Of a stretch of 11,110 nucleotides of DNA, positions 1 to 6,315 are shown piece by piece. Both the position numbers and the translations under genes were made by a program. The stretch's first letter is position 1; each line of letters starts with the position of its first letter. A model generated the notes under the pieces. That model saw nothing but the letters and a program-made list of their open reading frames with translations, was not told where the DNA came from and ran no database searches. Origin of the DNA: an uncultured Rickettsiales bacterium (GTDB lineage Bacteria > Pseudomonadota > Alphaproteobacteria > Rickettsiales > Deianiraeaceae); the NCBI GenBank assembly GCA_946544555.1, contig CAMNMI010000022.1:1-11110 (forward strand), given 5' to 3'.

Positions 1-2
1 AT

Positions 3-1055
3 TATTATATTAATATTATCTCTTCGCGCAGCGAGAGAGAGAGAGAGAGAGAGAGTAATTTAAACTTTGCATCTTCTCTTAAAAAATCTTTTACACTTAT
101 AGAGTTATCTATTGTTCTTCTTATATTATCACTTCTTGTTGGTTCTTTATTAGTTGGAAGACAAATTGTTGATAGAGCAAAAATTCAAAGAATAATCTTT
201 GAATTTGATTACTATGAGAAAGCTTTTCATCAGTTTTATGATACGTATAGAGCTGTTCCTGGATCATTGAGCTATAAGGAATGCATAAAGCATGCAGAAT
301 TCAAAGGTTGCGCTTGTTCAAGAAGTGATGTTGTTTGCATGGGTGGAGGCAGCTGTTCTTTTGATTATGATAATCAAACTTGGTGTCAAAAACATACTCC
401 AAACGCATCAACAAATAAGAAAGTAATTCCAAATACATCATCTGGAATGTGGAACAATCTCGTGCAGTTAAAGAAAAGTGGATTAATTAATGAAATTAAA
501 TACGTTGGAGATTCTTTAAATGATCTTGGTGATGCCTACAAACGTGGTTTTTTTCCTCATTTAAGTATAAAAGGTGGTACTCCAACCGATGTCGCACATT
601 ACGCTTTGTCATCTTTTGATAACAATGTATTAGTTGGTATGAAAGGATATGTAAAAACAGAAGCACTTACAAATTGGGGGTTTGCAAAATTGCATCCTGA
701 ATATTATGCAAAAAAATTAGAAGGACATAATGCATTATTTATGGAGGCGACAAAAAACAGAACACAAAAAACCTCAAAAGGTGTTGAATATCGCGTTTAT
801 GGGAATGTAAATGCCGGTGCATTCAGTTCAAAATTTTTATCACAAGTTGATGCCAAAATTGATGATGGTAGACCTGGAACTGGACGCCTTTTGGCTATTA
901 AAAATCCATATGCAGAGTATGTTTCTGATGCAGAAGGTTCAAAAATTTGTTATGACGCCGTTGTGACGGAATTAGATGAAAAAACTATCTATCACAATGA
1001 TAGCAATCAGAAATTTGGTTGTGATGTAATGTATATTATGGAAGACGTAAAATAA
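3..1055 (+). CDS. Type IV prepilin-like protein with N-terminal cleavage/methylation motif (5' end beyond window)
   Basis: The frame ending at the TAA at 1053-1055 is open back to base 3, so the gene starts left of the window. Bases 81-113 encode KKS followed by FTLIELSI, then a hydrophobic stretch (LLILSLLVGSLLVG). This is the class III signal of type IV pilins and type II secretion pseudopilins, cut before the Phe codon at 90-92; the mature protein would be 321 residues. Family-like features follow: an N-terminal helix with Tyr/Phe residues, 'YRAVPG' near 246-263, and 'DAKIDDGRPGTG' near 850-885, a pattern common in alphaproteobacterial prepilins. A Cys-rich stretch (about 285-362) suggests disulfides outside the cytoplasm. 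Odd points: the residue before the cleavage site is Ser, not the usual Gly, and the leader contains alternating Glu-Arg from a GA repeat. No ATG, GTG or TTG occurs in frame between base 3 and the cleavage site; the TTG at 267 is internal. Probable role: minor pilin or pseudopilin; exact system unknown. Confidence 0.82.
   Translation, partial: YYINIISSRSERERERESNLNFASSLKKSFTLIELSIVLLILSLLVGSLLVGRQIVDRAKIQRIIFEFDYYEKAFHQFYDTYRAVPGSLSYKECIKHAEFKGCACSRSDVVCMGGGSCSFDYDNQTWCQKHTPNASTNKKVIPNTSSGMWNNLVQLKKSGLINEIKYVGDSLNDLGDAYKRGFFPHLSIKGGTPTDVAHYALSSFDNNVLVGMKGYVKTEALTNWGFAKLHPEYYAKKLEGHNALFMEATKNRTQKTSKGVEYRVYGNVNAGAFSSKFLSQVDAKIDDGRPGTGRLLAIKNPYAEYVSDAEGSKICYDAVVTELDEKTIYHNDSNQKFGCDVMYIMEDVK
33..55. 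repeat. (GA)11 dinucleotide repeat inside the prepilin leader
   Basis: Bases 33-55 are an uninterrupted GA tract, 11 units plus one G. In the prepilin frame it reads alternating GAG and AGA codons (Glu-Arg), between Ser codons at 30-32 and 54-56. The frame has no usual start codon between the tract and the cleavage site, so the tract must be translated if the prepilin is made. Gain or loss of one unit would shift the frame. Confidence 0.9.
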
Positions 1056-1131
1056 CATATCTTTTCCCTCTTGCATTTTAAATTTTCATGTTTTACAAGA
1101 AGAAAAAATCTTATTCAAGTAAAATCAAATT

Positions 1132-2820
1132 ATGCCTGAGTTGTTATCTGATGATGCTGGTGAAAGCAAAACAGCAAAGCCAAGAAGAAAAAAAATTTCA
1201 ATAGGTAAAAAAAATGAAAACGAGGAGCAGGGAAATGCTAACGGTTTTGAATTAGCTGGAAATTTTGGTGGAGATGATACTCCTTCTGCGCAGCAAAATA
1301 CAGAACAAAATGCAAATGAGGTTGTAATAACGTCAACTCCAGTAGTGCAAGAGCGGCCAGTAAAACAGGGGCAAATGTGTCAGGTTGAAAGTCAAAATGC
1401 TTGTGAAATTGTAGTTAGTCAGCAACAAGAACAGCCACAAAACCAGAATAATCAACAGTGGAACAGGAATAGAAATAACCGTTTTAATAATCGTCGCGAG
1501 CCAGACGAGGAATATGTCATTAATACGGAGGATGTAGTGTATGTCAAGGAACTGCGCGAGAAATCACTGGACGCACTGTTGAAAATTGCTGAGGAATATC
1601 AGGTGCCGAACCTCAACAGGATGCTACGCCAAGACATCATTACGGCAATTTTGAAGCAGGCGGCGGCGCAAGGAAAAGGGCTATATTGTGATGGTTTTTT
1701 GGAAGTCGTAGACGATGGCTTTGGCTTTATAAGAGACGTCAAGAACAACTACAAAGCATCTTCGTATGATGTTTATGTCTCGCAGAATTTCATCAAGCGT
1801 CTCGGTTTGCGACAAGGTGATTGCATTGCGGGATATATCAAAGAGCCACGCCGCAGCGGAGAGAAATATTTTGCGCTGATACGCTTGGAAACAGTCAACG
1901 GCAAGCGCATGGAGGAGATAAAAAATAAAATAAATTTTGACAATTTGGTGCCACTTTATCCTACTGAAAAGCTCAAATTTGACCACATGAATAATCAAAA
2001 AGAGGCAATTTCCACACGCGTAATTGACTTGATTTGTCCTATTGGAAAGGGGCAAAGAGCGCTGATTGTTGCACCTCCAAGAGCAGGAAAAACCTTCCTG
2101 ATGCAGGCCATCGCACATGCAATAAATGAAAATCATCCAGAGGCAGAATTGATTGTCTTGCTGATTGACGAGCGTCCAGAAGAGGTCACGGATATGTCGC
2201 GATCTGTCAAAGGAGAGGTTGTGAGTTCTACATTTGATGAGCCAGCAAAGCGCCATGTTGAGCTGGCTGAAATAGTAATTGAAAAGGCCAAAAGAATGGT
2301 TGAAGAAGGCAAAGATGTTATCATATTGTTGGATAGCATAACCCGTCTTGCACGTGCTTACAATGCGGTTGCGCCATCTTCTGGAAAGGTTTTGACAGGT
2401 GGTGTTGACAGTAATGCTTTGCAAAAACCAAAGCGCTTTTTCGGTGCCGCAAGAAATATTGAAAACGGCGGTTCGCTCACTATTATAGCTACCGCACTGA
2501 TTGAAACTGGCTCACGAATGGACGAGGTTATATTTGAAGAGTTCAAGGGCACAGGAAATGCAGAAATTGTACTTGACCGCAAGCTGTCTGACAAGCGTTT
2601 ATTCCCGGCTATTGATGTGCTAAAATCAGGCACTCGTAAGGAGGAAGAAATGGTTTCAAAGGAGGACTTACAGAAAATGTGGATACTGCGGAGAATACTT
2701 ATCCAGATGGCTGGTGTTAATGCCACGAGCTCATCTGATGCGTTGGAATTTTTGCTGGAAAAGCTCAAAAAATCAAAAGATAACAAGGAGTTTTTCATGC
2801 TAATGAATAGCACGAAGTAG
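1132..2820 (+). CDS. rho: Transcription termination factor Rho with Asn/Gln-rich N-terminal extension
   Basis: Encodes the hexameric RNA-dependent ATPase/helicase that ends transcription at C-rich rut sites. The 562 residues divide into a low-complexity extension (about 1-136), the Rho N-terminal helical domain (from about 137, 'YVKELREKSLDALL'), the RNA-binding cold-shock-like OB fold (about 184-255, 'GFLEVVDDGFGFIR' at 188-201) and the RecA-like ATPase. Visible motifs are Walker A APPRAGKT (314-321), Walker B VIILLD (396-401) and the R-loop segment KSGTRKEE (498-505). Many Rho proteins are near 420 residues, so the extension accounts for the extra length. It starts with a basic patch (KPRRKK), then becomes rich in Gln, Asn and Arg ('QQQEQPQNQNNQQW', 'NRNRNNRFNNRRE'). 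The ATG at 1132 has no clear Shine-Dalgarno sequence. The TAG abuts repeat copy 1 with no spacer. Function is secure; the role of the extension is inferred to be disordered. Confidence 0.98.
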   Translation: MPELLSDDAGESKTAKPRRKKISIGKKNENEEQGNANGFELAGNFGGDDTPSAQQNTEQNANEVVITSTPVVQERPVKQGQMCQVESQNACEIVVSQQQEQPQNQNNQQWNRNRNNRFNNRREPDEEYVINTEDVVYVKELREKSLDALLKIAEEYQVPNLNRMLRQDIITAILKQAAAQGKGLYCDGFLEVVDDGFGFIRDVKNNYKASSYDVYVSQNFIKRLGLRQGDCIAGYIKEPRRSGEKYFALIRLETVNGKRMEEIKNKINFDNLVPLYPTEKLKFDHMNNQKEAISTRVIDLICPIGKGQRALIVAPPRAGKTFLMQAIAHAINENHPEAELIVLLIDERPEEVTDMSRSVKGEVVSSTFDEPAKRHVELAEIVIEKAKRMVEEGKDVIILLDSITRLARAYNAVAPSSGKVLTGGVDSNALQKPKRFFGAARNIENGGSLTIIATALIETGSRMDEVIFEEFKGTGNAEIVLDRKLSDKRLFPAIDVLKSGTRKEEEMVSKEDLQKMWILRRILIQMAGVNATSSSDALEFLLEKLKKSKDNKEFFMLMNSTK

Positions 2821-2915
2821 GTTGCGCCAGCGCGGAGCGCGTTTGCTGGACGAAGTGGAGCGTAGCGGAACGAGGAGATTGCAAACGGCGAGGGCGTGGC
2901 CGCGGGCGGCGCAAC
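2821..2915 (+). repeat. Intergenic GC-rich cloverleaf-like repeat, copy 1
   Basis: A 95-nt element of about 69% GC between the convergent rho and ddh genes, starting at the base after the rho stop. Ends pair perfectly: GTTGCGCC (2821-2828) with GGCGCAAC (2908-2915). Inside are three possible arms: GCGC-GGA-GCGC (2830-2840), GTTTGC/GCAAAC (2841-2846 with 2881-2886, 34-nt purine-rich loop), and CGAGG-GCGTGG-CCGCG (2889-2904), where the third arm carries one A-G mismatch. Between GTTTGC and GCAAAC it is identical to copy 2. Confidence 0.9.
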
Positions 2916-2947
2916 AGAAATCAATAACCTGTTTTTAACAGAGCACA

Positions 2948-3841
2948 CTAAACCAATCTCTTTATATTCTCCTCATCACTGCCTTGCAACAGCTTGATAA
3001 CTGGTATCTCTATTGTTGTATAACAGCCAGATTGCATTTTTGTTGTAGCCCTTGCATATGCAACCATAATTTGAGCTGTTAAAGCAGGATTATTTATTTT
3101 CATGTTGAATTCCATCAACTGATTATGTGTTTTTCCACTGACACCTTTTCTCGTCAGATGCACACCGTGGCCATAATCCAAAACGTCTTTGACGTTATCA
3201 ACTTTGACAAAAACTGTCTCATCGTGCGCAAAATAATCATCTGCTTTAACCTCTTTACATGCTGCGTCAAAGTCGGCACCTTTTTTCATTTGTAAGTAGA
3301 CAATCCTTCTGTGGATGCCATCTCCAAGTGGCATGGTCATAGATAAAGCGTCCTCAACGCCTGTTTTTGATTTTGCAACAACAGAATGTCCCATACTCAT
3401 TCCAGGGCCAAAGTTTGTGTAAGTTATACCTTTTGGAACTATGGCCTGCATGAGCGCACGCACAACACTATCACTACCTGGATCCCAGCCAGCAGATATA
3501 ACGGACACCGCATTGTTTTCTTTTGCTACTTTATCAAGAGATGTTTTTAATTCAAAAATATTCGTATGGATGTCAAAACTATCAACTGTGTTTATGCCTT
3601 TTTTTAGCAATTTTATCGCATTTTCTTCAACCTTCCTCGTTGCAGTGGCTAAAATAGCAACATCTACTTTTCCCAGTTTGTCAATGTCATCCACAACATT
3701 TATACTGGAAAATTCAACAGGTTTATTTTCCGAAAGGTGTTTGCTTACTATCCAAACCAATTCCATATCATGTGCATCTTGAACTGCATCTAATGCATAT
3801 TTACCGACATTACCAAAACCAACAATTGCTACTTTTATCAT
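2948..3841 (-). CDS. ddh: meso-Diaminopimelate dehydrogenase (type II-like)
   Basis: Probably catalyses the NADP(H)-dependent reductive amination of L-2-amino-6-oxopimelate (as tetrahydrodipicolinate) to meso-DAP in one step, bypassing the acylated branch of lysine biosynthesis (EC 1.4.1.16). The 297 residues begin MIKVAIVGFGNVGKYAL, a Rossmann fold with G8, G10 and G13. Later come 'SAGWDPGSDS' and 'FGPGMSMGHS', hallmark substrate-domain segments of Ddh, followed by 'GIHRRIVY', 'HGVHLTRKGVSGKTHNQ' and 'NNPALTAQ'. These, and the length near 300, fit the type II (Symbiobacterium-like) group better than the longer Corynebacterium type. The ATG at 3841 is preferred because it opens directly on the Rossmann strand, with GAGAG a few bases upstream; a longer frame to 3922 adds 27 residues with no family match. 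The gene is convergent with rho and divergent from the flavodoxin gene. Confidence 0.93.
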   Translation of the reverse strand: MIKVAIVGFGNVGKYALDAVQDAHDMELVWIVSKHLSENKPVEFSSINVVDDIDKLGKVDVAILATATRKVEENAIKLLKKGINTVDSFDIHTNIFELKTSLDKVAKENNAVSVISAGWDPGSDSVVRALMQAIVPKGITYTNFGPGMSMGHSVVAKSKTGVEDALSMTMPLGDGIHRRIVYLQMKKGADFDAACKEVKADDYFAHDETVFVKVDNVKDVLDYGHGVHLTRKGVSGKTHNQLMEFNMKINNPALTAQIMVAYARATTKMQSGCYTTIEIPVIKLLQGSDEENIKRLV

Positions 3842-3934
3842 AAGTAAAGCTCTCGTTCTTTTTTTGATAATAAATGTCAAGAAGTATAAATGTTTGCAAA
3901 TTATTTTTGAATGTGCAGCCATGAACTGTTATTT
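3842..3934. promoter_or_regulatory. Divergent intergenic region between ddh and the flavodoxin gene
   Basis: This 93-nt AT-rich spacer must hold promoters for both divergent genes. On the plus strand TTGATA (3864-3869) and TATAAA (3885-3890) lie 15 bp apart, short for a sigma-70 pair. On the minus strand there is a perfect TTGACA (3880-3875), but no good -10 at 17 bp. A TTGCAA palindrome sits at 3894-3899. No operator is clear. The box assignments are weak; the regulatory role is inferred from the divergent layout. Confidence 0.35.
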
Positions 3935-4462
3935 ATGACAAGTATTGTGATCTATTTTTCAAGAGCAGGAAGTAACTGGGTTAAGGATAGAGTAGGACAT
4001 TTGGATGTCGGAAATACCGAACTTTTGGCCAAGTATATTCAAAAGAAAACCGGCTGTGATATTTTTAAAATTGAAACAACAAAACAATATCCAGATGACT
4101 ATTATCAAGCAACAGAAGTGGCAAAAGAAGAATTGCAAAATGGTTTTAGACCAAAACTGATAAAATATCCAGATAACCTTGAAAAGTATGACAAAATATA
4201 TCTCGGGCATCCAATTTGGTGGAGCACTTTCCCTACTGCTGTTTTTGCACTGCTTGAAAAGTGTAATCTTGACGGAAAGATGATAATTCCATTTTGCACA
4301 CATGAGGGCAGCGGAATTGCTAATAGTGATAGAGATTTAAAACAAATCTGCGGAAATTCAAAAATTAAATCTTACTTTGAAACCAGAGGTTATATGTGCC
4401 AAGAAATAGATACCAATGCTAATTTACAAAACAAAATTAACGCATGGATTGAAAAATTTTGA
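3935..4462 (+). CDS. Flavodoxin family protein (Flavodoxin_4-like)
   Basis: Encodes a 175-residue FMN-binding flavodoxin-like protein, probably a cytoplasmic electron carrier or small quinone/nitro-type reductase. The phosphate-binding loop follows the first strand: IVIYFSRAGSNW (4-15). Two further flavin-contact loops are visible: LGHPIWWSTFP (90-100) and PFCTHEGSG (119-127). This order and spacing fits the Flavodoxin_4 type rather than the short classical electron-transfer flavodoxins. The ATG at 3935 starts just before the first strand and is preceded by T-rich sequence with no Shine-Dalgarno; an ATG at 3911 in the same frame would add eight residues. It is transcribed away from ddh and is followed nine bases after its stop by repeat copy 2. 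Partner and substrate cannot be told from sequence. Confidence 0.88.
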   Translation: MTSIVIYFSRAGSNWVKDRVGHLDVGNTELLAKYIQKKTGCDIFKIETTKQYPDDYYQATEVAKEELQNGFRPKLIKYPDNLEKYDKIYLGHPIWWSTFPTAVFALLEKCNLDGKMIIPFCTHEGSGIANSDRDLKQICGNSKIKSYFETRGYMCQEIDTNANLQNKINAWIEKF

Positions 4463-4471
4463 TTAATTTTT

Positions 4472-4565
4472 GTTGCGCTGCCCGAGGCCACGCCCTCGCG
4501 GTTTGCAATCTCCTCGTTCCGCTACGCTCCACTTCGTCCAGCAAACGCGCTCCGCGCCGCGCAAC
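4472..4565 (-). repeat. Intergenic GC-rich cloverleaf-like repeat, copy 2 (inverted)
   Basis: A 94-nt copy in reverse orientation between the flavodoxin gene and lysK. Ends GTTGCGC (4472-4478) and GCGCAAC (4559-4565) pair, and the flanking T4471 and A4566 extend the stem to 8 bp. Central arm: GTTTGC (4501-4506) with GCAAAC (4541-4546). The third arm (CGAGG/CCTCG) is fully paired here, unlike copy 1. The plus strand is pyrimidine-rich between the central arms (4507-4540), with many CT and CC steps. Confidence 0.9.
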
Positions 4566-4618
4566 ACATAAATACATTGCATTTTATTTTTCACACTTCT
4601 CACATGGTTTGTAATTTT

Positions 4619-6169
4619 ATGTTTGAAACAAACAAAACTTGGCCATTTGAAGAAGCAAGGAAGATATATGAGAAAATTGGTGGAAAGACACCAGAAAAGG
4701 GTTATGTTTTGTTTGAAACGGGATATGGCCCATCGGGACTGCCGCACATCGGGACATTCGGTGAAGTTGTGCGGACAAGCTTTGTGAAATTCGCATTTGA
4801 AAAGATGTATCCAGAAATTCCTACAAAAATGTTCTGTATCTCGGATGACTTGGATGCACTCCGCAAGGTGCCTGAAAATGTGCCAAATCAAGACATGTTG
4901 CGCGCAAATTTAGGTATGCCATTGACATCAATCCCTGACCCATTTGGCACGGACAAAAGCTACGGCTGGCACAATAATAATAAGCTCTTGTCGTTCTTGG
5001 AGGGCTTCGGCTTCGTGGAAGGCAAGGACTATAAATTCGTCAGCGCGACAGAGTGCTACAAAAGTGGCAAGCACAATGAAATGCTCCATAACTGCGCCGT
5101 GCATTATCAGGACTTGATGGACATAATGCTTCCAACTTTGGGTGAGGAGCGCGCCTCAAATTACAGCCCATTCATGCCGATTGAGCCAGAAACTGGTAAA
5201 GTCATTGCCAGCGGAGTTATCAGTGTCAATCCAGATACAGACACAGTGAAATACATTGGCACAGACGGAAAAGAGAAGGAAAGTAGCTACCTTAACGGCG
5301 GGTGCAAACTGCAATGGAAGTGCGACTTCGGCGGCCGCTGGGCATCGCTGGGTGTTGACTACGAGATTTACGGCAAGGACCATTATCCAAACGAACCAGT
5401 GTATCGCGCAATCTGCAAGGCACTCGGCAAAGAGCCACCTGTGAACTTTTTTTACGAGCTTTTCCTTGATGACAAAGGTCAGAAAATTTCAAAGTCAAAG
5501 GGCAATGGAATATCTGTTGACGAGTGGCTGAAATACGCTAACAAAGAGAGCTTGGCGCTGTTTATGTATAACAAACCAAAAACGGCAAAGCGCCTGTATT
5601 TTGATGTCATTCCGAAGGCAGTGGATGAATATATGACTTGGCTGTTGAAATATCAAACACAAACACCAGAACTGCAGAGCGAGAACCCAGTGTTTTTCAT
5701 ACATTATGGTGATTTATCAGGCATCAAACCATGCAAAGTATCCTACTCAATGATGCTGAATTTGGCGAGCGTTTGCAACCCTGAAAATGAGGATATTTTG
5801 TTGAATTATCTTGCAAAATATGATAGTAAACTTGACAGAAATGATGAGTATTTACGCGGGCTCGTGAGAGGTGCGATCAACTACTATAATGATTTTGTCA
5901 AGCCAAACAAGAAATACATTAAGCCAGAAGGTGATTTCTTGGGGGCCTACAACAAGCTAAAACAGGAGCTTGAAAGCGGAAAATATCACACCGAGGAAGA
6001 GTTGCAACAGCTGGTTTATAATTTAGGAAATGAACTCAAAGAAAAAGGAATTGAATTGAAGGACTGGTTCAAGTGTTTGTATCAGGCCATTTTAGGCACA
6101 GAAACGGGCCCGCGCATGGGAAGTTTCATTGCTATTTATGGCGTTGAGAATACGTTGAAGGTGATGTGA
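4619..6169 (+). CDS. lysK: Lysine--tRNA ligase, class I
   Basis: Charges tRNA-Lys with lysine; this is the class I enzyme, unrelated to the usual bacterial class II LysS. The 516 residues start MFETNKTWPFEEARKIYEKI and reach the HIGH signature as GPSGLPHIGTFGEV (about 37-50). The KMSKS loop reads KISKS (289-293). Both, with 'LFETGYGPSGLPHIG', are diagnostic of LysRS-I in the Rossmann catalytic domain. The C-terminal part is helical and should bind the anticodon. Start choice: the ATG at 4619 is preceded by AATTTT and sits at the expected distance before WPFEEA; in-frame alternatives are ATG at 4604 and TTG at 4577. No Shine-Dalgarno is evident for any. Repeat copies 2 and 3 lie directly before and after the gene, so it probably forms its own transcription unit. 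Identity is secure. Confidence 0.97.
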   Translation: MFETNKTWPFEEARKIYEKIGGKTPEKGYVLFETGYGPSGLPHIGTFGEVVRTSFVKFAFEKMYPEIPTKMFCISDDLDALRKVPENVPNQDMLRANLGMPLTSIPDPFGTDKSYGWHNNNKLLSFLEGFGFVEGKDYKFVSATECYKSGKHNEMLHNCAVHYQDLMDIMLPTLGEERASNYSPFMPIEPETGKVIASGVISVNPDTDTVKYIGTDGKEKESSYLNGGCKLQWKCDFGGRWASLGVDYEIYGKDHYPNEPVYRAICKALGKEPPVNFFYELFLDDKGQKISKSKGNGISVDEWLKYANKESLALFMYNKPKTAKRLYFDVIPKAVDEYMTWLLKYQTQTPELQSENPVFFIHYGDLSGIKPCKVSYSMMLNLASVCNPENEDILLNYLAKYDSKLDRNDEYLRGLVRGAINYYNDFVKPNKKYIKPEGDFLGAYNKLKQELESGKYHTEEELQQLVYNLGNELKEKGIELKDWFKCLYQAILGTETGPRMGSFIAIYGVENTLKVM

Positions 6170-6172
6170 AAT

Positions 6173-6282
6173 GTTTCGCGGCGCGGAGCGAGTTTGTGCG
6201 AGGAGCGGGGCAGGGCGGAGCACTGACATAAGAGCGAGGAGCGGAATACAAACCGCGAGGGCGTGGCCTTGGGCAGCGCAAC
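6173..6282 (+). repeat. Intergenic GC-rich repeat, copy 3 with expanded loop
   Basis: A 110-nt diverged copy between lysK and rseP. The 5' arm (GCGGCGCGGAGCGAG) and 3' arm (CGCGAGGGCGTGGCC) match the family; the central loop is longer and different. The central stem is GTTTGT (6192-6197) with ACAAAC (6248-6253): the last pair is T-A where other copies have C-G. GCGAGGAGCGG occurs twice in the loop (6198-6208, 6234-6244). The closing stem has one T-C mismatch but extends outward: AAATGTT (6169-6175) pairs with AACATTT (6280-6286). The third arm is CGAGG/CCTTG, paired through a G-T wobble. Confidence 0.85.
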
Positions 6283-6315
6283 ATTTGCTCTTGATTTATA
6301 AAATCCCACTTTACA

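Noticed and set aside
20..55. Window start as a sixth repeat copy
   Set aside because: CGCGCAGCGAG resembles part of the family, but neither the closing stem nor the conserved 3' arm is present and the rest lies outside the window.
267..1055. TTG at 267 as the true start of the prepilin gene
   Set aside because: It would remove the whole prepilin signal and helix encoded in the same open frame upstream.
1681..2424. 247-codon open frame on the minus strand within rho
   Set aside because: It lies fully opposite the conserved Rho ATPase region and shows no recognisable motif; a shadow of rho coding bias.
2821..2915. Repeats as a CRISPR array
   Set aside because: Copies are kilobases apart with genes between, occur in both orientations and are too long; no spacer pattern.
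2821..2915. Repeat as a tRNA gene
   Set aside because: The cloverleaf layout is only formal: no anticodon arm of 7-nt loop, no TTCGA-like T loop and no acceptor end.
2821..2915. Repeat as a standard intrinsic terminator
   Set aside because: No T-run follows the closing stem in either direction for copies 1, 2 or 3.
2358..2948. 196-codon minus-strand open frame over the end of rho and repeat copy 1
   Set aside because: Opposite rho and running through the repeat; Ser-rich product typical of antisense frames.
3441..3782. Plus-strand frame opposite ddh
   Set aside because: The ddh frame has clear family motifs across the same bases; this one has none.
4463..4891. Minus-strand frame covering repeat copy 2 and the start of lysK
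   Set aside because: It reads through the repeat and opposite the LysRS HIGH region with no family features.
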